DNA from: Sphingomonas kyeonggiensis | GTDB taxonomy: Bacteria; Pseudomonadota; Alphaproteobacteria; Sphingomonadales; Sphingomonadaceae | DNA: 64,000 nucleotides | Direction of reading: 5' to 3' | NCBI RefSeq assembly: GCF_014204495.1 | Contig: NZ_JACHLN010000003.1 | Span: 434,001-498,000, forward strand | Shown here: positions 9,012 through 18,327 of the stretch, piece by piece | Position numbering within the stretch: position 1 is the stretch's first letter | How the letters are laid out: the number at the start of each line of letters is the position of its first letter | Made by a program: the position numbers and the translations under genes | Notes under the pieces: model-generated | Database searches by the model: none | What the model saw: only the letters and a program-made list of their open reading frames with translations | What the model was told of the DNA's origin: nothing

Positions 9012-10178
9012 CTACTCCGGGCGGGCGAGCGATTCCTCCGTCGGCGTATAGGCCGATCGTTTCCCCGGCACATCCGGAACATCGGTGGCGAAATAAACCA
9101 CGCCCTTGCCCGCCGCGCGATCGATCCACAGGCCGGACTTGAGGCCATAGGCATCGCCCGAATGGCCGAAGCGCTTGCTGCCGTCCCCGACCGGATCGTC
9201 CCGGCAGCCCGGCGCGCCGGTCGCGGTGAACATCACCGCCAGGCCATAGGAACAGGTCGCCCCGCCGGTCGGCACCGCGACCGAGATGTCGCCGCCGACA
9301 TCGCCATTGTGCCCGTCATAGGTCCAGAGCGGCGTCTCCAGCGCGCGGACCGAGCGCGCGCGCAGGATACGGGTGCCGTCGAGCGTGCCGTTGTTCAGGA
9401 ACATGCGGCCGATCCGGGCGAGCCCGCGCGCCGAGATGCGCAGCCCGCCCTGCGGCGCGAAGACCGCGCCATTCGCACCGGGGCGCCAGACGGCGAGGTC
9501 GCAGCTGCCATCCTTTGCCGGGGTGACCGGGCAGGCGGGCGCGGCGCCCCGATTGTCGTCCTTGGTCGGCTTGCGCTCGCGATACTGGACTACCGCCCGG
9601 GCAGCCGTCTCCGGCTTGCAGCTCGCCCAGTTGTAACAGGCATCGAGCTTCATCGGGCGGAGGACGAGGCGATCCATCAGCCGATCGAAACGCTCGCCGG
9701 TGGCGCGCTCCATCACCGCGGCGACGACCGGGAAGTTGAAGTTGGTATAGGCCCACCAGCTGCCGGGGGCGTGCTTGTCGTCCCAGGCCCTGGGGTCCTG
9801 CAGCACCGCGCGCATATCGGCATCGAGCGGCAGGACATAGTCCACCCGATCGGTCAGGCTGGAGCGGTGCGAGAGCAGCAGGCGCAGCGTGATCGGCTTG
9901 TCCGGAAAGGCCGGGTTGCGCAGTTTCCAGCCGAGCCAGCGCGAGACGTCGGCGTCGAGATCGAGCCTGCCCTGCTCGACCAGCCGCATCACGCCGATCG
10001 CGACGACGAGCTTGGAGATCGAGGCGATCCGCACCGGATCGTCGGCGGTGACGGGACGGGACGAAGAAAGGTCGGCCAGCCCTTTCAGGCTGACCGAAGT
10101 TTCCCCATGCGTGTCGAAGGTGATCCGGACCGCGGCGACCGGGTCCGATGCCGCCAGCAGGAGCGCGGCGGCGATCAT
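9012..10178 (-). CDS. Secreted serine hydrolase, class C beta-lactamase / esterase family
   Basis: The 388-residue protein has the penicillin-binding fold motifs: SISK with nucleophile S53, YTN in the WWAYTNFNF segment, and HSG near the C-terminus (FGHSGDAYG). A short hydrophobic N-terminus ([17 protein letters not shown]) looks like a weak signal peptide, so it probably acts in the periplasm. AAGGAG lies six bases before ATG 10178. The family includes esterases, D-aminopeptidases and peptidoglycan peptidases, so resistance to beta-lactams should not be assumed. It lies between a TonB receptor gene (38 bases upstream) and thrC (4 bases downstream) on the same strand, suggesting it trims a ligand of that receptor. 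Confidence 0.8.
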   Translation of the reverse strand: MIAAALLLAASDPVAAVRITFDTHGETSVSLKGLADLSSSRPVTADDPVRIASISKLVVAIGVMRLVEQGRLDLDADVSRWLGWKLRNPAFPDKPITLRLLLSHRSSLTDRVDYVLPLDADMRAVLQDPRAWDDKHAPGSWWAYTNFNFPVVAAVMERATGERFDRLMDRLVLRPMKLDACYNWASCKPETAARAVVQYRERKPTKDDNRGAAPACPVTPAKDGSCDLAVWRPGANGAVFAPQGGLRISARGLARIGRMFLNNGTLDGTRILRARSVRALETPLWTYDGHNGDVGGDISVAVPTGGATCSYGLAVMFTATGAPGCRDDPVGDGSKRFGHSGDAYGLKSGLWIDRAAGKGVVYFATDVPDVPGKRSAYTPTEESLARPE

Positions 10179-10215
10179 GCCGGCTCCTTCACAAGGGAGG
10201 GAGCCGGCATGGACG

Positions 10216-13200
10216 TTACTTCAGGCTGATGCGGATGCCCGCGCGGAACTGGCGCCCGAGCATATCCGAATAGGTGCTGTTCGCGGCAAGGCCGGTTTCC
10301 GGCACCAGCAGCGGCCAGCGGTTGAACAGGTTGGTCACGTTGATGAAGAACTGGGCCTTGTTGTCCCCGAAGTTCACCGTCTGGCTCAGGTTGAGATCGA
10401 CGTAGAACAGGCCCGAGACCTGATTGTTGTCATAGGTCTGGTAGGTCGAGGTCGTCGTGGTGACCGGGCAGCTGGTGGTGCACTCGATGCCGGTGGCCGA
10501 GTATTTGCCGGCGCTGACGCCGCGGCCGGTGACGGTGGCCGAGAAGGTCTCGGTCTCATAGGTCGCGCTGCCGCGGAAGATCCAGGTCGGCGTGCTCGCC
10601 TGGCCGCCATTCGCACCGACGGTGTTCACCGCCACCTGGCCGGCGATGCCGGTGTCGGACAGGTTCTCGATATAGCGCGTCGCGACACCCTTCAGGGTGA
10701 AGGCGTCCGAGCCGACCGGGATGCGATAGGCCATGTCGAAGTCGATGCCGCGCACCAGCTTGCGCACGAAGTTGAACGGCTGGCTGCGGATCAGCTTGTA
10801 CGGCGCCGTCGGCGTCGAACGGACCGGATCGTCGCTGATCGCGGCGCAATAGTCGGCAAGGCCCTCGGCGCAGCGGTTCATGATCTCCTGGGCGCTGATC
10901 GAGTCGATCGCCCCTTCGAGATCGATGCGGAAATAGTCCGCCGAGGCGGTGAAGCCCGGCAGGAAGCGCGGCGAGACGACCGCGCCGATATTCCACGAAT
11001 TGGCGATTTCCGGACGCAGGTTCGGATTGCCGGTGACCAGGCCCGAATAGCCGAAGGTCTGCGGGCCGTTCAGGCCGTCCGCCGTGTACTTCGGATTGCG
11101 GACGGAATCGCTGTTGGCGGTGCCGGCCTGGTAGAGTTCGTTGAGGTTGGGCGCGCGGATGTCACGCGAGCGGGTCACGCGGAAGCGGATGTCCGGGATC
11201 GGCGCCCAGGTCGCGCCGAGCTTCCAGGTGGTGACATAGCCGGCGTTGGAATAGTCGGTCGCGCGGACCGCGCCGTTGAACTCCAGCCCCAGGCCGAGCG
11301 GCACCACCGTCTCGAGATAGGCTTCCTTCACGCTGTATTCGCCGGTGAAGGGCAGGTAGTTGCCCACCGACCACGCATTGGTGGTGCCGGTGGTGGTGAT
11401 GACCGGCTGGTATTCCTTCGGCACGCTGCCGCGGATCTTCTCCTTGCGGACTTCGCCGCCGACCGAGACGCTGACGTCCCCGGCCCAGGTGGCGAACGGC
11501 GTGACCGACCAGTTGGTGCCGGCGACATATTGCTCGAGCACCTGGTCGCGATACGGGTTGCCGAGCACATAGTTGATCGCCGCCGGATCGGCGACGCCGA
11601 CGCCGAGGCGGTTCAGCGGCACGCAGTTCGGATCGTCGTTGGTGGTGCTGGTATCGACGTTGATCAGGCACTGGATCGAGCCGGTCGCATAGCCGCGGGC
11701 ATTGCCAGCCGGAGCGAAGGCAGCGGCGGTCGCATTGGCCATGCGCGTATTGTGCATGATGTTGCGCAGCTGCTCGCGCACGTCCGAGCGGCCGTACTGG
11801 GCATAGACTTCCCAGTGCGCGGCCTTGCCGAACGCTTCGAAATCGCCATTGGCGCCGACGACATAGCGCTGCACCTTGCGCTCATTGTCGATCGCGCGGA
11901 ACGGCAGGTCGGCGGCGGTGGTCGCCACCGTCACGCTGGTGACGCCGGCAAGCCGCGACGCGCCGAGCGCCTGGAGCGCGAAGGCGTTGCAGGTCACCGG
12001 AACCGGCACGGTGGTGCAGCCGGTGGTGTTGTAGGTGATGCCGGTCGACAGGTTCGGGCCCGCGTTGAAGAAGACCTTCTGCTTGTTGTACGAGCCCTCG
12101 GCGAACAGCTCGATGCCGTCGGCCACTTCGTAGCTCAGCCGGCCGAACACGCCCCAGCGATCGTCCTTCGGCATCAGGCCGATGCGCGTGCCGGAATCAT
12201 TGACCTGCCACGAGCCGCCCTGGGTGACGCTGGGCGCAGAGGAGCCGGCCGCGCGCGTGAAAGCCGGGAAGGTGAACGTGCCATAGTCGAAGGTGTTCAC
12301 CGCGCCGCCATAGCCGAAATACAGGCCGCGCAGCGCGTTGGCGGTGGTGCCGGCCGAGCCGGTGATCAGGCCGCCCGGGGTCGAGTTCGACGCGCCGACC
12401 TGGCGCTTGGTGGTGAAGTAGCGGTTGAAGGTGCTGCTGCCCGAAACCCAGGCGGGGTTCTCCACGCGGACATAGCCGGTGTGGTTCCACTCGCGGTCCT
12501 TGCCGACCTCGAAGATACCGTCCTGATGATCGATATTGGCGCTGAGCAGGATGTGGCCGCGGCCGCCGGCGAACGACTTGCCGCCCGCGATGCTCGCCGA
12601 ATAATTGCCGCCGTCGCCATAGGTGGTGATGCCGGTATCGGCCTCGATCTTCAGCCCCTCGAGCTTCTTGTTGAGCACGAAGTTGACCACGCCGGAGACG
12701 GCGTCCGAGCCATAGGCCGACGAAGCGCCGCCGGTGACGACCTCGACGCGATCGACCAGCGCCTGCGGGATCGTGTTGATGTCGACCCAGCCATAGATGG
12801 TCGAGCCGACCGAGCGGCGGCCATCGAGGAGGACGAGGACGCGGCCTTCGCCGAGGTTGCGCATGTTGAGCGCGTTGATGCCGGCCGAGCCGTTCGACAG
12901 GTTCAGGCGCGAATTGGCCGGCTTGGTCGAGCCGGCGAGCTGCGGCAGCTGGTTGACGAAGTCGGCGATGTTGTTGGTCGGCGACGTGTTCTGGATGTCC
13001 TGCTGGGTCAGCACGGTCAGCGGCGTCGGAGCCTGGAACCCGTCGCGGCGGATGCGCGAGCCGGTGACGAGGATCTCGCCCTCTTCGGCAGGCGCCGTCT
13101 GCGCCGTGGTTGCCTGCGGTTCCGGAGCCGCGGTCTGTGCCCAGGCCGGCATCGCAGTCGCAATCGCCGCGATCGCCGAGCTGCCCGCAAGTAGCTTCTT

Positions 13201-13221
13201 AAACGCCTTTACTTCGATCAT
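10216..13221 (-). CDS. TonB-dependent receptor
   Basis: A 1001-residue outer-membrane receptor. It starts [15 protein letters not shown], with a signal peptide ending AMPAWAQ, then a plug domain opening with [10 protein letters not shown] (near residue 50) and containing [12 protein letters not shown]-type plug strands and [11 protein letters not shown], then a 22-strand barrel ending in the terminal IRISLK with a final hydrophobic strand. No N-terminal STN signalling domain is present. ATG 13221 is chosen because it begins the signal peptide. The next gene downstream is a secreted serine hydrolase. The neighbouring receptor gene is related at the signal peptide and plug, and both share a conserved upstream leader. 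The substrate is unknown; peptides are a reasonable guess from context. Confidence 0.92.
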   Translation of the reverse strand: MIEVKAFKKLLAGSSAIAAIATAMPAWAQTAAPEPQATTAQTAPAEEGEILVTGSRIRRDGFQAPTPLTVLTQQDIQNTSPTNNIADFVNQLPQLAGSTKPANSRLNLSNGSAGINALNMRNLGEGRVLVLLDGRRSVGSTIYGWVDINTIPQALVDRVEVVTGGASSAYGSDAVSGVVNFVLNKKLEGLKIEADTGITTYGDGGNYSASIAGGKSFAGGRGHILLSANIDHQDGIFEVGKDREWNHTGYVRVENPAWVSGSSTFNRYFTTKRQVGASNSTPGGLITGSAGTTANALRGLYFGYGGAVNTFDYGTFTFPAFTRAAGSSAPSVTQGGSWQVNDSGTRIGLMPKDDRWGVFGRLSYEVADGIELFAEGSYNKQKVFFNAGPNLSTGITYNTTGCTTVPVPVTCNAFALQALGASRLAGVTSVTVATTAADLPFRAIDNERKVQRYVVGANGDFEAFGKAAHWEVYAQYGRSDVREQLRNIMHNTRMANATAAAFAPAGNARGYATGSIQCLINVDTSTTNDDPNCVPLNRLGVGVADPAAINYVLGNPYRDQVLEQYVAGTNWSVTPFATWAGDVSVSVGGEVRKEKIRGSVPKEYQPVITTTGTTNAWSVGNYLPFTGEYSVKEAYLETVVPLGLGLEFNGAVRATDYSNAGYVTTWKLGATWAPIPDIRFRVTRSRDIRAPNLNELYQAGTANSDSVRNPKYTADGLNGPQTFGYSGLVTGNPNLRPEIANSWNIGAVVSPRFLPGFTASADYFRIDLEGAIDSISAQEIMNRCAEGLADYCAAISDDPVRSTPTAPYKLIRSQPFNFVRKLVRGIDFDMAYRIPVGSDAFTLKGVATRYIENLSDTGIAGQVAVNTVGANGGQASTPTWIFRGSATYETETFSATVTGRGVSAGKYSATGIECTTSCPVTTTTSTYQTYDNNQVSGLFYVDLNLSQTVNFGDNKAQFFINVTNLFNRWPLLVPETGLAANSTYSDMLGRQFRAGIRISLK

Positions 13222-13332
13222 GTCGCCAATTCCCTGATACCCGCAACTCCCGTGCGGTGAGGGAACATTAGGTACCAAGAATGTTGCGCAGCGCCATAAT
13301 TTCTGTTCCCGGCGCCATAACCCGATGGCATC
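13222..13332 (-). promoter_or_regulatory. Leader of first TonB receptor, duplicated at second receptor
   Basis: About 110 bases upstream of the receptor start align along nearly their whole length with the segment at 16520-16630. On the coding strand both contain a TTATG-type element repeated 21 bases apart (TTATGGCGC twice here), then CATTCTTGGTACCTAATG. Two elements spaced two helical turns apart suggest an activator site or a shared promoter. No regulator gene is adjacent. Confidence 0.55.
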
Positions 13333-13390
13333 CGACGGGACGAGCCGAGGCCTGATTCCGGCGACCCGACGGTCCCTGCACCACCCGGCC

Positions 13391-13427
13391 GGAAAGGAAA
13401 AGGCCGGAGCATCGCTGCCCCGGCCTT
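13391..13427 (-). terminator. Rho-independent terminator of second TonB receptor gene
   Basis: On the minus strand AAGGCCGG pairs with CCGGCCTT across a 12-base loop and is followed by a T-rich tail (TTTTCCTTTCC). It lies 27 bases after the stop of the receptor gene ending at 13454, so the two receptor genes are probably separate transcripts. Confidence 0.7.
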
Positions 13428-13453
13428 CCCTGCGTGCCTCAGTCAATCGAGGA

Positions 13454-16400
13454 TCAGAACTGCACCTGCGCCGAGACGGTATAGGCGCGGCCGCGCGGAT
13501 CGGCGACACGCGGATCCCAGGAGCTGCCGGCGCCGCTGTTGCCGTCATAGGTGATGGTGAAGGGCGGATCGGTGTTGAACAGGTTCTTCACGCCCAGGCT
13601 CAGGCGATAGCCCGGCGCCAGGCCGTTGAAGCTGATCGAGGCGTTGTAGATGACATAGTCGTCGGTGCGGACATTATAGTCCGGACGCGTGACCGTGCCC
13701 GCCGCGATGCCCGGAAGGGCGCCGTTCTTGAAACCCTGACGGAAGATCTGGCTGAACGAGATCGACCACTGGTCGTTCGACCAGCTGACGAACGCGTTGT
13801 GCTTCCACTTGATGCCCAGGTCGCCCGCATAGCTGAACACGCCGATCAGGCTGGGGCCATAGGCCGAGCTGGGCGTGAGCTTCTCGCGCTTCTTGAGCAG
13901 CAGCGTGCCGTCCAGGCCGGTCGAGAACTTGCCACCCAGCGCCTCGAAGCCGCTGCGATAGGTGAATTCCAGGCCCTGGGTGCGGCGCGAACCCGCGTTG
14001 ATCCAGCGATCGTCGATCACCTGCACCGTGCCGCTCGCGTCGCGGACGAAGCGATCGGAGAACAGCGCGGCATTGTCGATCAGCTGGCGCAGCGTGAGCA
14101 GCTGGATCGTGTTGTCCACCGCGATCGACCAGAAGTCGACGGACAGGCTCATGTCCTTCATCGGCTGGAAGACCACGCCGGCGCTGAACTGCTTGGCCGT
14201 TTCCGGACGCAGGTCCGCGGTGCCGCCCGTCCAGATGTTCGGGCGGATCTGCGCGCAGGGCAGGCCGCTGCCGAAGTTGCTGGTCGGCACGCCGCCCGGG
14301 CACTTCACCGGATCGGCGATGTCCGAACCCGCATAGGGGGATTCGGTGATGCCGTTGTAGATCTGGTTGAAGGTCGGGACGCGGAAGCTGGTGTTGTACG
14401 AACCGCGGAACATCAGCTCGTTGATCGGGCGGTACTTGAACGCGATCTTCGGATTCTTGGTGCTGCCGAAGCCGGTGTAATCGTCGATGCGGCCGGCCAG
14501 GGTCAGCTCGAAGCCCTTGAACAGCGGCACGAGCAATTCGGCATAGGCCGCCTTCACGTCGCGCTTCTTCGGGGTGAGCGCGTTGACGTTGTCGAACGCG
14601 GCCAGGAAGATCACCGGCGCCGCCGCGGCAGCCGCCGCCGAGCCGTTGAACTCATAGGTCTCGCGACGATAGTCGACGCCTGCCGCGAGCTGGACGTCGC
14701 CACCCCAGATCGGGAAGAGCGGGCCCGAGATCGAGGCATCGGCCTGCTTCACTTCATAGCGGCCGCCATAGAGCGTCGCGCCATAGGCCGAGACCGATTC
14801 CAGCGCGGCAAGGCCGGCTGCGGTCTGGGTGAGGCTGAACGGGTTGATGAGGCCCGAATTCATCACGCCGACCAGGCCGCGCGCCTGCTGGCCGTTGATC
14901 AGGCCGGCGCCGGCAACGGCGGGTGCGTTGACGTCGTAGCTGCCGTTGGCGTTGGTGCCGCGATAATAATAACCGCTGCCGAGCACCGACGAGCTTTCGC
15001 TGCGCGCATAGGATGCGCCCGCGCGATAGTCCCAGCCGGTCCAGAGCGGACCTTCGAAGCCGAGCGCGGCGCGGAAGGTGCTGGTGTTGGTCTTGTACTC
15101 GCGCGGACCGCAGGGGATGCAGCGCCAGCGATAGGAGATCGGCTGGCCGAAGCGCGCGTTGAGCGCCGCGATCTGCGCGGTGCGGTTCGGGTTGGTCGGT
15201 ACGTCGAACGCCGAACGGATCGCGTTGAACACCGAGTCATACTGCGCCTGCGTCGCCGCATTGCGCGGATAGGCGATCGGCAGGTTGGTGGTGTTCGCGG
15301 TGAGCTGCGCGTTCGAGAAGCTCTTCGCCGAGTCCGCGTCCGATCCGGTCACTTCGAAGGCGACGATATGGTCGCCCGAGATGCGCCAGGTCGCCTTGGT
15401 GTAATAGGTCAGCGTCTGGATCGGCTGCTGGATCACCGCGGCGCGGCCCGTATCCCACGAACAGGCATATTGCGCGCTGGGCGTGTTCCACAGCTGCTCG
15501 TCATAGGCCATGCCGCCGTCGATCGAGTCACAGCCGGCGCCGCCTGGCAGGTCGAGGATGTTGATGCCGCCCGATGCGCCGTTCGCGCCGTTCGGCAGCG
15601 TCAGCGTCAGGCCGGTGAGCAGCGTGCCGCCGGCCGTGATGCTGCCCGGCTGGGTGTTCGCGCCGATGTTGAACGCCGTCGCCACCGGGGTGCCGCGGGT
15701 ATCGACCGAAAGGCCGCGATTGGGCTGGCTGCCGTTGACGAAGCTGCGCTCCGAACCGCGCAGCATCTTGTTCCAGCTATAGGCGACGGCGCCCATCACG
15801 TTGAAGCCGTCCTCGTCGAGGTCACCGAAGCCCGCGACGCCGCCGATGCGGTAGATGTTGCCGCCACCCTGTTCGGTGGTGTCGGTGAAGCCGTTGAGGC
15901 TGAGGCCCTGGAAGTCCTTCTTGGTGATGAAGTTGATCACGCCGCCGACCGCGTCGGTACCGTAGATCGCCGAGGCGCCGTCCTTGAGGACTTCGACGCG
16001 CTCGATCGCCGCGAACGGGATCTGGTTGACGTCGACCGCGGAGCCCGAAAGGCCGTGCGCGGCAACGCGGCGGCCGTTGAGCAGCACGAGCGTACCGCCG
16101 GCGCCCTGGCCGCGCAGGTTCGCCGCCGACAGGCCGTTGGTGCCGCGCTGCGCACCGGTGACGACGTCGGAGTTCGACGCGAGATTGTCCGCGCCGCTGC
16201 CGCTGGTCGTCAGGAACATCATCAGCTGCTCTGGGCTGCTGATGCCGTTGCGGGTGATTTCCTGCTGGGTGATGATCTGCAGCGGCAGCGCCGAATTGTT
16301 CGGGTCCTGCTTGATGCGCGAGCCGGTGACGATGATCTCGTTACCCTTGCTCGGCTTGCCGCTCTCGTCGGAATCCGTGGTGGGAACCGCGCCCGTTGGC

Positions 16401-16519
16401 GTTGCGGCTTCCTGCGTCGTGTTGTCGGTGCTCTGCGCCCAGGCCGGCATGGCGCTCGCCATGGCGGCGAACGCAACGCCCGAGACAAGAATCCTCCTGA
16501 GAGTCCTCGCTTCGATCAT
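13454..16519 (-). CDS. TonB-dependent receptor
   Basis: A 1021-residue outer-membrane receptor beginning MIEARTLRRILVSG, with a signal peptide ending AMPAWAQ. Plug-domain marks are GNEIIVTGSRI near residue 65 and AIYGTDAVGGVINF near residue 190; the barrel ends in the canonical terminal strand with a final phenylalanine (VSAQVQF). It has no STN domain. The signal peptide and plug resemble the downstream receptor gene, which suggests an old duplication followed by barrel divergence. It is divergent from an AmpG-type permease operon. The ligand cannot be read from the sequence; nearby peptidases favour peptide-like substrates. Confidence 0.92.
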   Translation of the reverse strand: MIEARTLRRILVSGVAFAAMASAMPAWAQSTDNTTQEAATPTGAVPTTDSDESGKPSKGNEIIVTGSRIKQDPNNSALPLQIITQQEITRNGISSPEQLMMFLTTSGSGADNLASNSDVVTGAQRGTNGLSAANLRGQGAGGTLVLLNGRRVAAHGLSGSAVDVNQIPFAAIERVEVLKDGASAIYGTDAVGGVINFITKKDFQGLSLNGFTDTTEQGGGNIYRIGGVAGFGDLDEDGFNVMGAVAYSWNKMLRGSERSFVNGSQPNRGLSVDTRGTPVATAFNIGANTQPGSITAGGTLLTGLTLTLPNGANGASGGINILDLPGGAGCDSIDGGMAYDEQLWNTPSAQYACSWDTGRAAVIQQPIQTLTYYTKATWRISGDHIVAFEVTGSDADSAKSFSNAQLTANTTNLPIAYPRNAATQAQYDSVFNAIRSAFDVPTNPNRTAQIAALNARFGQPISYRWRCIPCGPREYKTNTSTFRAALGFEGPLWTGWDYRAGASYARSESSSVLGSGYYYRGTNANGSYDVNAPAVAGAGLINGQQARGLVGVMNSGLINPFSLTQTAAGLAALESVSAYGATLYGGRYEVKQADASISGPLFPIWGGDVQLAAGVDYRRETYEFNGSAAAAAAAPVIFLAAFDNVNALTPKKRDVKAAYAELLVPLFKGFELTLAGRIDDYTGFGSTKNPKIAFKYRPINELMFRGSYNTSFRVPTFNQIYNGITESPYAGSDIADPVKCPGGVPTSNFGSGLPCAQIRPNIWTGGTADLRPETAKQFSAGVVFQPMKDMSLSVDFWSIAVDNTIQLLTLRQLIDNAALFSDRFVRDASGTVQVIDDRWINAGSRRTQGLEFTYRSGFEALGGKFSTGLDGTLLLKKREKLTPSSAYGPSLIGVFSYAGDLGIKWKHNAFVSWSNDQWSISFSQIFRQGFKNGALPGIAAGTVTRPDYNVRTDDYVIYNASISFNGLAPGYRLSLGVKNLFNTDPPFTITYDGNSGAGSSWDPRVADPRGRAYTVSAQVQF

Positions 16520-16630
16520 GTTGTCTTACCCCCTGAAACCGCGTTTCCCGCGCGGTGAGAGGGCATTAGGTATCAAGAATGCTGCGCCGCGCCATAGTTT
16601 CTGTGCACCGGGGCATAACCCAGTGGCATC
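16520..16630 (-). promoter_or_regulatory. Leader of second TonB receptor, conserved with first
   Basis: This stretch aligns with 13222-13332. Shared blocks include the reverse complements of ATTAGGTA(C/T)CAAGAATG, GCGCCATA(A/G)TTTCTGT and GGCATAACCC/GCCATAACCC, and the 21-base spacing between TTATG-type elements is kept (TTATGCCCC and CTATGGCGC). Conservation outside the coding region points to common regulation or recent duplication. Confidence 0.55.
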
Positions 16631-16748
16631 AAATGAGACGTTTCTGCGGGAAAGCGTGACACGACTGCAACACAAGCGTGCTAGCGTCGCCATTGACTGC
16701 GCCGCCGCCCCGTCCGAGCGTTAGGAAAACCAGGGCGAGGGAGCCTGC

Positions 16749-16784
16749 ATGAAGCGTTTTTACTGCCCGGTGCCGCGTGACTGA
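16749..16784 (+). CDS. Possible 11-codon leader peptide overlapping ampG start
   Basis: ATG 16749 opens an 11-residue frame (MKRFYCPVPRD) that ends with TGA at 16782-16784, overlapping the GTG start of the permease gene at 16777. An AGGGAG site sits five bases before this ATG, whereas the permease GTG has no clear site of its own. This arrangement fits translational coupling from a short leader. The coding nature is unproven. Confidence 0.3.
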   Translation: MKRFYCPVPRD

Positions 16785-18327
16785 GGCGCCGAGTCCCGCT
16801 GCGGCAGCGGTCCGCCCCGGCTGGGGGCGCATGGGCCTGTACCTGCTGCTCGGCTTTGCCGCCGGCCTGCCCTTCTACCTGTTCAGCGCCACGCTTTCGC
16901 TGCGGCTGGCGCGGCACGGCGTCGATATCGTGATCATCGGCTTCTTCGCCTGGGTCTCGCTGATGTCGACGATCAAGTTCGCCTGGGCCCCGCTGCTCGA
17001 GAAATATGACGTGCCCGGCTTCGGCCGCTTCTTCGGCAAGCGCCGTGGCTGGATCATGCTCTCCCAGCTCGCCATCTTCGCTTCGACCGTGGGCATGGCG
17101 TTCACGGCGTCGGACACCAACCTCCCGCTCACCGCGCTGTTCGCGGTGCTGCTCGCCTTCTGGACCAGCACGCTGGAGATCGCCGCGGACGGCTGGCGCG
17201 TCGAGCTGGCGCCCAATGCCGAGGAGCAGGGCCCGCTCGTCGCCGCGAACCAATGGGGCTATCGCGCCTCGATGGTGATCGCCAGCGGCGGCGCCATCTT
17301 CATGGCGGCGAAGTTCGACTGGACGATCGCCTATCTCTCGGTCGCGGTGCTGGCCTTCGTGCCCTTCCCGATCCTCGCTGCGATGCGGCCCGAGGCGGAA
17401 GGCGGCGGCGGCCGCTCGGTGGCGCTGGTCACCGGCATCCTCGCCAGCCTCGCGGCGATGGTGGCAAGCGTCCTGGTGGTCGGCGCGCTCGGCTGGGCAC
17501 TGCTCTCCGCGATCGGGTCGGGCGGGATCCGCAATCCCGGCGTGGTGAGCTACTGGGTGTTCGCGATCTGCCTGCTGCCCTTCATCATCCTCGGCACCGC
17601 GGTGCCCTGGCTGAAGAAGCTGCCCTGGGATGCGCCGCTGCGCCGCTCGGCCGCGGTCGGCCCCTATGTCGATGTCGCCTGGCGCTACGGGATCGTGGTG
17701 ATCCCGATCCTGCTGTTCATCTCGGTCTATCGCACCGGCGACGTGATGGCGAATGCCCTCTCCCACCCGATGTTCAACCATCTCGGCTATGGGCTCGAGC
17801 AGATCAGCGTCGCCGATGGCTTCGTTGCGCTGATCGCGGGCATGCTCGGGGTGACGATGGGCGGCATCCTCGCCGCCAAGGCACCGATGGGCTGGGCGCT
17901 GGTGATCGGCGCGGTGATGTCGGCGCTGTCCAACTGGATCTTCGCCTGGCTGGCCTATCAGTCGCCGGGCGGGCCGGTGTGGTTCTCGCTGTTCGGCGTG
18001 CAGGTGACCGCCGGCGATTTCGACCTGTACCTGGCGATGGCGATCGACCAGTTCGGCCACGGCTTCGAGGGTGCGGTGTTCGTCGTCTATCTCTCGCTGC
18101 TGGTGAACCCGCGCTTCCCCAGCGCGCAGTATGCGCTGTTCTCCGGCCTCGCCTTCCTGATCCCCAGGCTGCTCGCGGGCCTGTCGGGCGTGTTCCAGAA
18201 GGCGATCGGCTATGACGGCTTCTTCATCATGGCCGGCGCGATGAGCCTGGGCGCGCTGGTGTTCCTGCCCTTCATCGTGAAGGCCAAGCCGCGCCCGGAC
18301 GACACGCCCGAAGGCGCCGCGGCATGA
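16777..18327 (+). CDS. ampG: AmpG-family MFS permease (muropeptide-type transporter)
   Basis: A 516-residue inner-membrane protein of the major facilitator superfamily, AmpG branch, with about 14 membrane segments. Typical features are GFAAGLPFYLFSATLSLRL near residue 28 and the FFAWVSLMSTIKFAWAPLLEKY segment near residue 60. Family members import anhydro-muropeptides released by cell-wall turnover; close homologues in sphingomonads and Caulobacter-type bacteria may carry other ligands. GTG 16777 is the only start that keeps the full first helix. Its stop overlaps by four bases the start of a cytoplasmic serine hydrolase, which in turn overlaps a dipeptidase gene, forming a tightly coupled operon consistent with import and hydrolysis of murein peptides. 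Confidence 0.85.
   Translation: MTEAPSPAAAAVRPGWGRMGLYLLLGFAAGLPFYLFSATLSLRLARHGVDIVIIGFFAWVSLMSTIKFAWAPLLEKYDVPGFGRFFGKRRGWIMLSQLAIFASTVGMAFTASDTNLPLTALFAVLLAFWTSTLEIAADGWRVELAPNAEEQGPLVAANQWGYRASMVIASGGAIFMAAKFDWTIAYLSVAVLAFVPFPILAAMRPEAEGGGGRSVALVTGILASLAAMVASVLVVGALGWALLSAIGSGGIRNPGVVSYWVFAICLLPFIILGTAVPWLKKLPWDAPLRRSAAVGPYVDVAWRYGIVVIPILLFISVYRTGDVMANALSHPMFNHLGYGLEQISVADGFVALIAGMLGVTMGGILAAKAPMGWALVIGAVMSALSNWIFAWLAYQSPGGPVWFSLFGVQVTAGDFDLYLAMAIDQFGHGFEGAVFVVYLSLLVNPRFPSAQYALFSGLAFLIPRLLAGLSGVFQKAIGYDGFFIMAGAMSLGALVFLPFIVKAKPRPDDTPEGAAA

Noticed and set aside
9889-16558. Two open frames of more than 1000 codons on the plus strand opposite the twin TonB receptors
   Set aside because: Arg/Ala/Gly-rich shadows of GC-rich coding DNA. 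The receptors have signal peptides, plug motifs and terminal strands, the opposite frames have none.
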